This document shows, in pieces, positions 12,614 through 23,444 of a stretch of DNA of 64,000 nucleotides (positions within the stretch are counted from its first letter, which is position 1; each line of letters starts with the position of its first letter). A program made the position numbers and the translations under genes. The notes below the pieces were generated by a model. It worked only from the letters and a program-made list of their open reading frames with translations. It ran no database searches and was not told the origin of the DNA. The DNA is from Ashinkailepas kermadecensis. Taxonomy: Eukaryota; Arthropoda; Thecostraca; Neolepadidae. Location: assembly GCA_034440615.1 (NCBI GenBank), contig JAOTOM010003931.1, forward strand, positions 26,001-90,000. The letters run 5' to 3'.

Positions 12614-13340
12614 AGGCTGGGGCCAAGCCAATCCCCTGCTGAAACGAGGGGGAGACTGGTATCCTTTTGCTGGATCCCAAACCACGTCAGCATCCAGGGG
12701 AATCAGCTCGCCGATGCGGCGGTAAAGTGAGGGGCACAGGGACCGTGTACTCGTACCCTTCATCTCCCTGATTTTTACCCAATGATTTCCGAATACGTGC
12801 ATGAGAAATGGCAGCACAGTTGGGACTCTATGGGCGCTAACAAACTGAAGGAAATAAAACCACGTATAAGGTATTGGTCGTCGTCATCCAGGAAGGTACA
12901 AGCGGAGGATGTTCCATTAGTATGGCTACGAATAGGACACACATACGCCACACACTGCCACCTGCTTAGAAATGAAGAAATGATACCAAACCAGTGTGCC
13001 CACGATGGAATTCTTCACCAACAGTGCATCACATTCTCACGTGGCGTTTCTACGCACGGGAAAGAGCCCAATATTGTGGACCTAACAGGACGCTCCCCAG
13101 CCTTCTTGGAGACGTCTCGAACTGCCTAGAGAACGTGTGTCGTTTTTTTGCAAAAGTGGAATTTTCAATAATTTACCTGGGGCAGTGAAGATTATTCGTC
13201 CAACTATACCACTAAAGCATGGCTCTGAGTAGGTAGTTCCTTGTTCTGTTGTGGGCGCTAAGTGGCCTATCCTAGTCGATGCGCCCAAAAACCGTACTTA
13301 TAAAACCCTATCAATATCTCCAAACTGGCTAGGCTAGGGA
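12614..13340 (+). mobile_element. Jockey-like LINE remnant (RNase H end and ORF2 tail) inserted in the 33-bp array
   Basis: The + strand reads VSFCWIPNHVSIQGNQLADA (RNase H end). Then, in shifted frames, WLRIGHTYATHCHLLRNEE and CPRWNSSPTVHHILTWRFY, which is the same ORF2 C terminus as at 87-250. Stops and frameshifts make it inactive. The 33-bp array continues on its far side (13345-13500). Confidence 0.75.
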
Positions 13341-13344
13341 CATT

Positions 13345-13505
13345 TATGCCAATATCCTACAGCAGGCCAGAGGTAGATCCATCAGTATCCCTCAGCAGGT
13401 CAGAGGTAAATGCATCAGTGTCCCTCAGTAGGCCAGATGTAGACCCATCACTATCCCTCAGCATACCAGAGGTAGATCCATCAGTATCCTCCAGCAGGCC
13501 ATGCA
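13345..13505. repeat. Continuation of the 33-bp junction-derived array
   Basis: Five diverged copies of CAGTATCCCTCAGCAGGCCAGAGGTAGATC-like units. More diverged than the copies upstream of the LINE. Confidence 0.85.
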
Positions 13506-13794
13506 AACACTCAGCTATGAGCTAACACTGCTCATTTAACCGTAAGATGATGACAGTTCGGGTGCAACATGGTCCAAGTAGTCGGCACACCCGAAAACAC
13601 CTATCCACCGCCACTAAGCCTGACCGCTGATGCAGGCTTTGACACCTCTCGTGCGGTGCTCTGAACACCAACATTTTCGCTCTGAAATCCTCGTGTTTCA
13701 TAACTAGAATTTCAAGTCCGATTTATGGTGGCTTGTCTCGGTTCCCGGGATAACCAGGGCGGAAAAGCAGCCTCTCCCCAGCACATGAGCTACG
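13506..13794. other. Unique intron sequence
   Basis: Nothing recognised. Confidence 0.35.
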
Positions 13795-14302
13795 CAGCTT
13801 GCCAACCGCCCTCTCTCCTCCTACAGCCTGTCAGCCTCCCTCCCTCCTATGACCTGTCGGCTTCCCTCCCTCCTCCTACAGCCTATCAGCCTCCCTCCCT
13901 CCTCCCACATCCTGTCAGCCTCCCTCCCTCCTACCGCATCCTGTCAGCCTCCCTTCCTCCTCCTACCGCCTGCCAGCCTCCCTTCATCCTCCTACGGCCT
14001 GTCAGCTCCCTCCCTCCCTCCCTCCCTCCCTCCCTCCCTCCCTCCCTCCCTCCCTCCCTCCTGCGTAGCCTCCCTCCCTCCTTCAGCTTGTCAGCCTCCC
14101 TCCCTCCTCATACAGCCTGTCAGCCTCCTTCCCTCCTACAGCCTGTCAGCCTCCCTCTCTCCTTCTACAGCCTGTCAGCCTCCCTCCCTCCTCCTACAGC
14201 CTGCCAGCCTCCCTCCCTCCTCCTACAGTCTGTCAGTCTCCCTCCTCCTCCTACAACTTGTCAGCCTCCCCTCCTACAGCCTGTCAGCCTCCCTTCCCCA
14301 CA
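13795..14302. repeat. Pyrimidine-rich minisatellite of acceptor-like units
   Basis: Unit of about 27 bp: CCTCCCTCCCTCCTCCTACA then GCCTGTCAG, about 16 copies, with a pure (CCCT)n core at about 14008-14061. Every copy is a pyrimidine tract followed by ACAG and TCAG, the shape of a 3' splice site. The true acceptor is about 300 bp downstream at 14604. Confidence 0.92.
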
Positions 14303-14604
14303 GCGCGAGTAGAAGGTGATCGCAGGTGCCCCAGGCCAATGCCTAGTCAAGCACCACAGGTAAAGCAGGCCCGTTTGCCAATGTCCGATGTACGGCCTGG
14401 TCGCATGATCGATTGCAGCAGGTGTTGCCATTCGTGGCAGTTATGCGCCGCCTGGCTGTGCAATTCGTGCCAACCGTTGCACTGCACTGCACTGCGCCAG
14501 GTCTGAGCTGGAGCCGGCCCCGAGGCGAGCCCATCGGCCCGCAGTTGGCGCGTGTGCTGCTGCCGTGGCAGCTCGTCGCTGACGCTGTGTCGCCGTCGCC
14601 GCAG

Positions 14605-14714
14605 GACTGGTCCACCTGGTGGTGGCTCGTGCGCCAGAGGCTTCTGTCGAGGTCGGCGTGTCGCCGCACCTGCTGACGGACAGTGCGTCTCAGCAGCAGC
14701 AGGACGACATGGTG
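14605..14714 (+). CDS. Patj: Patj exon: last strand of PDZ1 and PDZ1-PDZ2 linker
   Basis: The acceptor is CGTCGCCGCAG and the donor GTG|GTACGT. Two bases (GA) complete the split Gly codon of the previous exon, giving QQAR-GLVHLVVARAPEAS. The LVHLVVAR segment is the closing beta strand of PDZ1; the family has VQLVIARG at the same place. The rest (VGVSPHLL, SASQQQQDD) is a short polar linker. The exon ends in phase 0. Confidence 0.85.
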
Positions 14715-17092
14715 GTACGTGACCGGCCCGGCGGTGGCCGTGCTGCCGCTGTCAGTGGTCTCCCGTTGTTCAGGCCCAGTGTTCAGGCCCGATGTGTCCA
14801 GAAATTAGCATGCCGTGCTCCCTTCCCTGATGCCGTTAATGGCGTTGCGCACCTCGTATGATGCCACTATCACAGATGCTCAACATTGTGTTCAAAAGGA
14901 TTGCAATTAAATCCACAATCATCAGCATGAAAGATATCGTAATCCGCTTTTTAATCCTCGAAATTGAACAGGATTGCAATCCACTCGGCTATTATTTTGC
15001 CATAATTTTATGGTGCTTGATTCTAGCTGACCCTTTAATAGAATCTCAGAGAGAAGTAGGGCAACACCTTAAGTGTGTTTACACTCTGAGCGCCTTTGAC
15101 ACTCTCGGTATAAATTTTCCGTTGCCAACAAGTGCATCATTATGTCGGGTAGTTGATTGCTCAGGTGACGTAGTGATGGTTTTGGGAGGTCGTCCTTTTA
15201 TGAATTAGTGGTGTGAAAACAAGTGAATTGATTTGTGCACCTACCACAATATGGATGCAATGCACGCCTCTACATACATTAACAAAATACCAACAAACAA
15301 AATGATTGATTATCAAGAATATATGAACGAATAGTAAGCTTACCAGCGAAGATTCATCTTCCTGATCCGAGAATATCTCCTTCAGAACTCCCGTACTTTC
15401 AAGCATGGTTAACCATACGAAAATTCATCACTCATTTTTGCGTGCAATGTTTATGTTCCACAAGGCCACGGCTATACTCTGTTTTGCCATGAAGAGCGTT
15501 AGGTGCAGATGCTGTTCATATATATGCCGCACCATAGCTACGCTTCATTGTAAACTGTTAAATGTACGCATGATCGTGTTAAGGCCTGTCACGATCATGC
15601 GTACGAAATAGCTCACAAACAAAAGCTGGTTGGCCCGCCTCGGCTTCAGGAGCGTCGGGCGCACATGCTTCGCACAGTCCACATCGCGATCAGGCGCTAT
15701 TGTACATTTTTATCATGACGATGTACGCATTTTCCCGTCACATGTTGCTCGATTTTATATTCGTCGATCACGAACGGACGCGTGACTTTCTGTTCTGACG
15801 TCTCCACAAGCGTCATATCATCGTGTTTCACGTACTATGCGCATTGACCATGCTAAAAATCAGGCAGGCTTCGATGGAGTAAATGGCGACTTGCAATACA
15901 GAAATCATGATTTTGTTATTATTCTCGTCTCCATCTGAATTACTCGTAATGGAAATTTGAAGCGCGTTGACATAATTATTATGTTGTTGCCATGCCGAAG
16001 TATAAGAATGTCGAGTAGTGTATCCGGGGAGGGGGCAAGACAAGCGCACCAAACCGGAAAGCGAAGGGAAATGTACGTTTCTTAGGCTTCAGATATTTTT
16101 CACGTTTACCGTTATTTCACCTCTTCTCTGTACAACACCATGGAACGTTGATAACTCAAGCGCACTATAGTTTTGTGAATACATGACTGCCCTGTTATTA
16201 TCAGCAACTATAGTTAGTTCGGTTCCGATGCTATACCATTTTAGTGAGTTTCTGCTCCTCAGCTTTGTAAAATAAATACAAATGATCATTACACTTCTTA
16301 ATATTCTTATCCCAGATAGTTCCCATAAAACTACCATATGCCTAAGCGCATGCTTGTAATCGACTTTCGAAAGTGCCAACAGTCCTCAGCGTCATTACGG
16401 GACGAGGGGGAGGGCAGTGAGGAAATAATCTGTCCCATATCTCCACTATATCGATCTGCCTCTCAGCCCACCGATCGATCGATCACCAAAGGCATCACCA
16501 AGGGCATCACCAAAGGCCTGCCTTTGCCTGCCATCTGCCTTTGCGTTCAAAGTCTTTCCATCAATATAAAAAATAGGCTGCAGCCACACTGCATGTTAAC
16601 GTGCGCGAATTCAACATCGGCTGTACACAAATCATTCGAGTGGCCACCTCCCGTTTTTCTACGGTCGGGTTCGCCGGAACTGGGTGGGGGGGGGGGGGGG
16701 GGTCTTCAAACATTACCTGACTCACATGCTGGTATGAAGCGCCCACGATAAGTAATTGCCGCTGTGGATATAAAAGAAAAAATCGAAAAAGGTTTGTACG
16801 ATAAAATCCAGTCTTCAATCCAATCCTTTTCATTAAAACAATTGCATTACTTCTGCAATCCTCCAACAAAAGATTGCATTCTGGAACTGCAAATCCTGGC
16901 ATTGCAATCATGATCATTCTTGTACACGATTATGGTGCTGTTCACTTGTTGGTGTTATTGCGATGATGGTGTCTATTCCTGGCGATGTGACAGTAAGGCC
17001 GTACAGTGTCGCAGTATACCGCGCCTCTTGTTGACTGGTGTGACCTGCACGGCACTAGTGGGTTTGCGCTGTGTGACCTGACTGTGTTTCAG
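14715..17092. other. Intron between PDZ1 and PDZ2 exons
   Basis: About 2.4 kb, AT-rich. A small palindrome of CATGATCGTG/CACGATCATG lies near 15567-15600. A CACCAAAGGCAT repeat sits at 16483-16520 and a G run at 16684-16702. No coding signal. Confidence 0.5.
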
Positions 17093-17227
17093 CTGAGTAC
17101 AGAGTGGGCTCAGGTCGAAGTGGTTGACCTGGTGAACGACGGCACCGGTCTGGGGTTCGGCATCATTGGAGGACGCAGCACCGGCGTGGTGGTGAAGACT
17201 ATCCTGCCGGGCGGTGTGGCTGATCGG
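17093..17227 (+). CDS. Patj: Patj exon: first half of PDZ2
   Basis: The acceptor is ACTGTGTTTCAG and the donor CGG|GTTAGT; the exon has 45 codons in phase 0. It reads [19 protein letters not shown], then the carboxylate-binding loop GLGFGIIGG, then [16 protein letters not shown]. This matches PDZ2 of MPDZ/PATJ almost residue for residue (recalled). It splices to DGRLQSGD in the next exon, the usual split of a PDZ domain between beta-C and beta-D. Confidence 0.93.
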
Positions 17228-17561
17228 GTTAGTGTCAAGGCGGCACACCCTCAGGGACTACCTGGCTCGTCACGCACCCGTACCCGTACCCGTCCTTGTC
17301 ACCTTTATCCCATTCCAGATGCAACATTGTTCATAGAAGACATCTTCCACCGTGACACTCAGCAATGAACGATCCATCCCCAAATAATGGGACTCGACCC
17401 AAGCTCAATAATCGCTAGTTTTTACTGGAAAACTCTGATTATTCCTAGCTATTGACCAGCCTACGACTGGTCGGCTGATGTCTATCGGGCCGTCGGCTGA
17501 TTTCGCCAGCGGCCGGTACTGAACCATGACACCACTAACTGAATGGCTCTTGTGCGGCCAG

Positions 17562-17636
17562 GACGGCCGATTGCAGAGCGGGGACCACATTCTGCAGATC
17601 GGCGAACACAATCTGAGAGGCATGGAGTCGGTGCAG
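17562..17636 (+). CDS. Patj: Patj exon: middle of PDZ2
   Basis: A 25-codon phase-0 exon between acceptor TGCGGCCAG and donor CAG|GTCAGT. It encodes DGRLQSGDHILQIGEHNL followed by RGMESVQ. The DGRL-x-SGD-x-IL motif is the beta-D/beta-E hairpin of the PDZ domain. It joins seamlessly to VADR before it and VAQVLR after it. Confidence 0.93.
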
Positions 17637-17881
17637 GTCAGTGGAGAATCCGCTCATTCCGCACGTGGAACCCTGCACTCTTCCGTACTTGCAGGTGTCC
17701 CTCCGTGCACGGCCTCCTTTGTTCCCATGTGGTGAGAATAATTTCGTAGTCTGTAAGTTCATCTGCTTAGCGCGGTATCCGTGAACGGTGTGCGTCCACC
17801 ATCGTGATTAGCGGGTGGTCCTCGTTTGACTGCTGTGCGATGGCTGATTTACGCACTAGCGTTGCCCGTTTTGTGCGACAG

Positions 17882-17971
17882 GTGGCTCAGGTGCTGCGCA
17901 CGGCCGGCACGCAGGTTCGGCTGGTCGTGGCCCGGCCGGTAGAGACGAGCAGCCCCGAGTTCCAGGCGGCC
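17882..17971 (+). CDS. Patj: Patj exon: end of PDZ2 and linker
   Basis: Thirty codons in phase 0, acceptor GTGCGACAG, donor GCC|GTAAGT. VAQVLRTAGTQVRLVVAR forms the alpha-B helix and final beta strand of PDZ2, followed by the linker PVETSSPEFQAA. Confidence 0.92.
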
Positions 17972-18054
17972 GTAAGTTCTGAGGCCTTGGCACCAAGTGA
18001 TCGACGCTCCGCATCCTGATACATTTATCCGCGGACGTGAGACGTTGAGCGATG

Positions 18055-18140
18055 GCGTCCCAGCAAGAAGTAGTTCGGATTGCTTAAACTTGGGAACTTA
18101 GGATTGCTTAAACTTGCTTAAACTTGCTTAAACTTGGGAC
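18055..18140. repeat. Short TTGCTTAAAC repeat
   Basis: About five copies of an ~11-bp TTGCTTAAACT unit in the intron between two linker exons. Confidence 0.7.
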
Positions 18141-18256
18141 GGTAGAGCTGACTCAAAACGGAAACGACCCCTAATCTTAACAACTAGCAACTGGGATTCT
18201 TCCATTGCTGAAGCCACGAATTGATATAGCTGTGATTGTACGTTTGTGTCGTGCAG

Positions 18257-18343
18257 AACTCGCTGGTTACACGGGCACCCATCCTGCCGACTCGACTGCT
18301 GGCGGACCCCGAAGAGCTAGACCACCAGCTGCAGCTTCTGCAG
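18257..18343 (+). CDS. Patj: Patj exon: PDZ2-PDZ3 linker
   Basis: Twenty-nine codons in phase 0 between acceptor TGTCGTGCAG and donor CAG|GTAATA. The product (NSLVTRAPILPTRLL, then DPEELDHQLQLLQ) is a linker with an acidic amphipathic end. There is no domain to recognise; the call rests on phase, splice sites, GC-rich codon use and position. Confidence 0.75.
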
Positions 18344-18431
18344 GTAATAGCTGGACCATCAACATCAGCAGAGATGTAGCTATTTACTGACTGAGGGTGT
18401 GCATGCCTACATATATAATGTCTGCACGCAC

Positions 18432-18475
18432 ATTATATATATATATATATAATGTGCATTATATATGTATAATGT
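18432..18475. repeat. (TA)n / TGCATTATATA microsatellite
   Basis: Short TA run with inverted ATTATATATG flanks. Confidence 0.7.
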
Positions 18476-18573
18476 TTTTTGATAGAGGTATGGCCACTTT
18501 ACTCGTATATATTGCCGAATGCACGACAATGCATGTCAACAACCCGGACCAGGGTTGAATAACCCATGTGCCG

Positions 18574-19018
18574 TGTTATTGTCAGCCGGAACATCGTGCC
18601 ATGTGCCGTGTTGTCAGCCGGAGCATTGTGCCATGTGCCGTGTTGTCAGCCGGAACATTGTGTCATGTGCCGTGTTGTCAGCCGGAGCATTGTGCCATGT
18701 GCCGTGTTAAGCCGGAACATTGTGCCATGTGCCGTGTTGTCAGCCGGAACATAGTGCCATGTGCCGTGTTGTCAGCCGGGACATTGTGCCATGTGCCGTG
18801 TTGTCAGCCGGAACATAGTGCCATGCGCCGTATTGTCAACCGGGACATTGTGCCATGTGCCGTGTTGTCAGCCGGAACATTGTGTCATGTGCCATGTTGT
18901 CAGCCGGAGCATTGTGCCATGTGCCGTGTTGTCAGCCGGAACATAGTGCCATGTGCCGTGTTGTCAGCCGGGACATTGTGCCATGTGCCGTGTTGTCAGC
19001 CGGAACATTGTGCCCTGT
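18574..19018. repeat. Minisatellite, ~32-bp unit, about 14 copies
   Basis: Unit: GTTGTCAGCCGGAACATTGT and GCCATGTGCCGT. Alternating AACATT, AGCATT, AACATA and GACATT variants suggest a higher-order pattern. It lies about 230 bp after the exon ending at 18343, in the same intron. Confidence 0.92.
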
Positions 19019-20559
19019 ACAGTATTACCCTATCTGTTTCTGTAGAAACGGTGCATGTTGAATTTCCACAGATCCACTTCAATCACGGTGCCAAAAAGCC
19101 ACAAAATCACTCAGTCCATTGCATGGTCAGGCAATCTCAAAATTTTGCTGTCATATTGGCTCTAATCAGCAGCATTTAGCATACCAACTAACCAGACGAT
19201 GGTGAAACGTTCTAAGCAGTGTTGTGCTCCAAATCAGGAACACAAAGTGCTCACGTATCCGAGCCTGGCTCATGCGTGCCTCCATTCAGTCACTTATGCG
19301 TACAAACAGTGACACGAACAATCGTACGTGCCAGGCACCAAGTGTAAAACTTGGCAAAACTATTATGCGAATGGGGCGCGGATGTCCTCTGAATCGATGA
19401 TCGGAAATAAACGCTCCGTCTCTAACATCAGTTACATTGGCACTTTCGTGTCACGAAGCAAGGTCAAGCGTGGCTGTGTCGCGAGTGGGTTCGGCACCGC
19501 TCGTTAAGCACAGTGATCGCTAATGCGCTTAAAAAAAACGAACGGCTCTGTCTGACCTTTGCAGCACTGGGTGGTCGTAAGCCGGTCACAGTATATCAGG
19601 TAGATGCATATCACCAACGAGCGCCAATTGCCGACCACAGTGACGAACCATTCTTTCAAGCTGAGCAATCGCATCAATGTTCTGATCACACCCCGCAGGC
19701 CGGTGGTAAGCTCATGAAATTGCCGGAAACCTACCACCCACCCGAGCAGCTCACAGCTCACAGCTCACAGTTTCACATTAAGCGTTCGCGGCGGGTCGGG
19801 TTCAGACTAGACCGCGGTCGCAACTGCCAGCCATTGCTTGCTGCCCTATCCCTATAACAACAGTAGCCTGATTGAGATCCCTTCTTGCACGTTGCCACCT
19901 GGCCGGCCTGCTGACCCACGTGAGCAGGGAGCCGTGTGGCGGCCGGCCAAGATCGTTCGGCTGACCAGGCCACAACGCGCAAGACGGGCACGTTGTGTGT
20001 CTGTCCACAAGTCCCTCGGAGTGCTATCCAGAGCGGTGCGGTATTTCCCAGACTTGATTTAGGCATGTCCCCGGTACTGCCCATCCGACACCGTCCAGCT
20101 GATGTCCCCATCACCTTCGGATGGATATCTCTGATGTCTTACCTCAGGTACCTGTGGCATTTCGCTTCGGGTATCTCGACAGGCATTTCCCTTTCGACAC
20201 TCCGCTAACGTTTCCCTCCAGGTAACTTGTGATGCATCCGTAGAATCGAAGGTACCCTAAGTATGCCTCTCTCTGACATCTCTTGAGTGCACTTTAGGGC
20301 GACATTTCCTTGAGGCTGTCTATGTGTTACCTTCCTGATGTTACCGTAGGAGCGTACTATCCATCTAGTATTTCCCCGGGCTATTTATCTACTTCCTCGA
20401 AGTGTACCTCTCTGACGCGTCCATGAGAGGCGCCAGGGTGTCGTTTCACTGACAGTACCTCTGTAATACCTTGCTTGTGATAGCTCAGGATATCTCGACG
20501 TGGTACCACCTTCCTGTCCCCACCCTGGAGATGCCTCTCTGACAACTTCGTGTCGGCAG
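19019..20559. other. Intron sequence, no further exon recognised
   Basis: Unique sequence. 20100-20520 shows a loose recurrence of TTTCCC, TGACA and GTACCT words suggesting an old, eroded tandem repeat leading to the acceptor at 20559. Confidence 0.4.
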
Positions 20560-20700
20560 CACGGCTTTCCGGAGCCGTACACTCGCGACCCGCTGGCTGA
20601 AGATAGCAATGCCCTCAACACCCAGTTGCTGTCTCACCTGGACGGCCCGATCGACGATTACGACCTGACCCCATCAGTTCCGACGACCCTGCAGATCCAG
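20560..20700 (+). CDS. Patj: Patj exon: PDZ2-PDZ3 linker, second part
   Basis: Forty-seven codons in phase 0, acceptor TGTCGGCAG, donor CAG|GTACGG. It encodes HGFPEPYTRDPLAEDSNALN, then LSHLDGPIDDYDLTP. Acidic linker without a domain. The frame stays open past the donor, and three further donor-like CAG|GTACGA or TAG|GTACGA sequences follow at about 43, 77 and 109 bases downstream, so alternative 5' splice sites are possible. Confidence 0.7.
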
Positions 20701-20842
20701 GTACGGCTGGAGCCCGTCAGCCCCGGTTGTCTTGCAGACCCAGGTACGACGGGACCCTGTCACCCCTGTGGACCCAGGTACGACCGGACCCATGAACTTG
20801 CAGCACTAGGTACGACCAGATCCCGTCTGCCCTGCAGACTCA
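20701..20842. repeat. Tandem donor-like repeat after the linker exon
   Basis: The exon end CCAG|GTACG is repeated three times at spacings of 43, 34 and 32 bp (at about 20741, 20775 and 20806), each with GACCC or GGACCC context. Together these make four potential 5' splice sites of different phase. Confidence 0.75.
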
Positions 20843-21266
20843 TACGCCGGAAATGGTCATCTTCTGGGACCTGGGTATGCAGTTTGAAGCTGCACATTTT
20901 TTCGTCAAGCAAGGTTTGTTTCACTTAATCGTAGTGAAGTGTCTTAGTACCGTATCCCAACTTGAATCAACGTCTATCTGCGTAATTCACTTTGCAAGAT
21001 ATTATGCAGCTAACCTTTTAAGCAGATATATTATTAGGGTTACGAGAGGTATTTCATTTTCCAAGTCATAATGCTGTTGCAATTGGAATTAAATAATGAC
21101 GTAACCGGAAGATGCGCCGCCTACTCGAAGGGCTCCAACTCTGAATACGGTGACACATAGTTGTTTACATTTGCTATATATTATTAATGTTGACATTGGC
21201 CTGATGTGAGCCAACGTGTACCGGAAGGCGGTGGGCACACCTCTGCACCTGCTGCCCGACACAGAG

Positions 21267-21431
21267 GTGTGTGAGGTGGAGCTGGTGAAGGACGCCGCCG
21301 GACTGGGCGTCACCATCGCCGGCTACGTGTGCGAGCGGGAGGAGCTGAGCGGCATCTTCATCAAGTCGGTGAACCCGGGCAGCGCGGCCGACCTCAGCGG
21401 CCGCATCGCCATCAATGACCAAATCATCGAG
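21267..21431 (+). CDS. Patj: Patj exon: first part of PDZ3
   Basis: Encodes VCEVELVKDAAGLGVTIAGY, a short acidic insert (CEREELSG), IFIKSVNPGSAAD, and GRIAINDQIIE up to donor GAG|GTAGGG. GLGVTI is the ligand-binding loop. The pattern VEL-x-KD-xx-GLG-xTIAGY is diagnostic of MPDZ/PATJ PDZ3 (recalled). I chose the acceptor after ACAGAG because it is in phase 0 with the upstream exon; AG two bases earlier (exon from 21265) is also possible and would need a phase-1 donor. The downstream intron begins with a minisatellite. Confidence 0.92.
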
Positions 21432-22052
21432 GTAGGGCCGTCCGAGCCATTGTCCTCCTATAAACTGCTGTCTGACACGATGTAGGCACCGTCCGAGCCA
21501 TTGTCCTCCTATAAACTGCTGTCTGACACGATGTAGGCACCGTCCGAGCCATTGTCCTATAAACTGCTGTCTGACACGATGTAGGCACCGTCCGCGACAT
21601 TGTCCTCCTATAAACTGCTGTCTGACACGATGTAGGCACCGTCCGAGCCATTGTCCTCCTATAAACTGCTGTCTGACACGATGTAGGCACCGTCCGAGCC
21701 ATTGTCCTCCTATAAACTGCTGTCTGACACGATGTAGGCACCGTCCGAGCCATTGTCCTATAAACTGCTGTCTGACACGATGTAGGCACCGTCCGCGACA
21801 TTGTCCTCCTATAAACTGCTGTCTGACACGATGTAGGCACCGTCCGAGCCATTGTCCTATAAACTGCTGTCTGACACGATGTAGGCACCGTCCGAGCCAT
21901 TGTCCTCCTATAAACTGCTGTCTGACACGATGTAGGCACCGTCCGCGACATTGTCCAGTCCACCTCTCCTCTAAACTGTTGTCCGGCACGAGGCAAATAC
22001 CGTCCGCGACATTATCCAGTCCACCTCTCCTCTAAACTGTTGTCCGGCACGC
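21432..22052. repeat. 51-bp minisatellite starting at the PDZ3 exon donor
   Basis: Unit: GTAGGCACCGTCCGAGCCAT, TGTCCTCCTATAAACTGCTG, TCTGACACGAT; about 12 copies with 3-bp CTC deletions and GAGCC/GCGAC variants. The first unit starts at the exon donor itself (GAG|GTAGGGCCGTCC), and later units keep GAT|GTAGG. The last two are longer and diverged. Confidence 0.95.
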
Positions 22053-23231
22053 TGCTTTGACCTTTCTGGGCGGCAGTTGTATCTAACTAGACCCATAATA
22101 TTGTGCTGGCTAGGATAGTATTTTGTTTTGATACTCTGCATTCAAGACAAGACTGTCATGATTTACACGTCATGTAGATAATCAGACAAGGCAAGATGAG
22201 GAACGGTTAGGCTAATCTAGCTGGGAAAATAAGTATCCAGGATTTTCAGGTGAAAAACCACAAGGGAAGTTTCAAATATCCCGACTTCCGCCACGGATGT
22301 TTTGTTATATCCCCGAATGGCGCCGGTGCAATTGTGACGCAGCAAGTATTTACTGGATACATTAGGTAAACGAAGCAACCATATAGTAAATGGGTGAAAA
22401 ACACTAAACATCTGGGAGGCGTCCCCGCCCCGCCACGCCTTCAGCACCTTAACTGCACATGCACTATAACGCAAAACTCCAACTTAATTGTATACTTGTC
22501 TTAGACTTCCTTGCAAATCCACTCGCTTTAAAGGCCGCGCGAATGGCCTCTATGGTCCGGCATGCCTCTAAGTTCACCCGCCCCCCCCCCCCCCCCACCC
22601 CAGAACTGGGTGCCACGGTACGGAAAGTAAGATGGTTTTATAATAAGGTTTTTCAGTTGATTTTGTTCGACTTTGGAAGGCGAAATGGCGGTGAAGTTAG
22701 CTAAATTGCCTAGATGACCGCAAATGTATTTACCACTATCAAGAGAACGCCTGATTGCCCTTTTATGGTTTAAAATGATTGGTTGGTTATTTGATTTTCA
22801 GAGAGCATTGACTGCAATGATTATACAGCGTGATATACTGATTTAAACAGCCAGTGCATTTTCCTTGACACTTCTAAGGTTTTCTGCTTGATAGCTGAAT
22901 TTTCTGGCACACCTGTGGATGCCCAATTTTTGCTGGTCTCGACTGTTTTCAGTCAATGCCGGTTATGAATGGTTTGAGACATTCGGCTATCAATCGTGAG
23001 ATCTCGTCACGTGCTGCACCACGCCGGATTTTGTTGCGTCATGTCGTCAACACTGTTTAGAAACGCCAGGGAATCGCAACACTGGGGAAAGTGAGAAAAT
23101 GTTCATGGGCGGCCGTGGAGAGGAGTGGTCCTGTGCCCTACTGTGCTATGTGAGTGTTGTGTGCGGTGATGTGGGCTGCTGGAAGTCACACGACCCGACT
23201 TCCCGCCAGACAGTGCCCGTATCCCCGCCAG
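22053..23231. other. Intron sequence, no exon recognised
   Basis: AT-rich with a C run at 22571-22587. Nothing coding that I can support. Confidence 0.45.
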
Positions 23232-23444
23232 GTGGACGGCACACCTCTGCAGGGCTACACCAACCACCAGGCAGTGGAGCTGCTCAAGAGTACCGGCCAC
23301 CTGGTGCGTCTCAAGCTGGCACGCTACGTCAGCGGACCAAAGTACGACCAGCTCAAGCAGGCCATCGCGCGCAGCGAGGCGCCGACCGTCACTGCAGCGG
23401 CACCCGCCGACGCTGCCGACTGGCGGCCCGTGTCGGCACGGCAG
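23232..23444 (+). CDS. Patj: Patj exon: end of PDZ3 and linker
   Basis: Seventy-one codons in phase 0, acceptor TCCCCGCCAG, donor CAG|GTACGT. VDGTPLQGYTNHQAVELLKS then GHLVRLKLARY completes PDZ3 (helix alpha-B and last strand). The linker that follows includes KYDQLKQAIARSEAP and an Ala-rich stretch. Confidence 0.92.

Noticed and set aside
12614..13340. Host gene with an RNase H domain
   Set aside because: The motifs are those of a Jockey-type LINE C terminus, with stops and frameshifts.
21174..21996. LHRVRQQF-repeat proteins on the - strand
   Set aside because: Antisense translation of the donor-anchored 51-bp array and of the PDZ3 exon.
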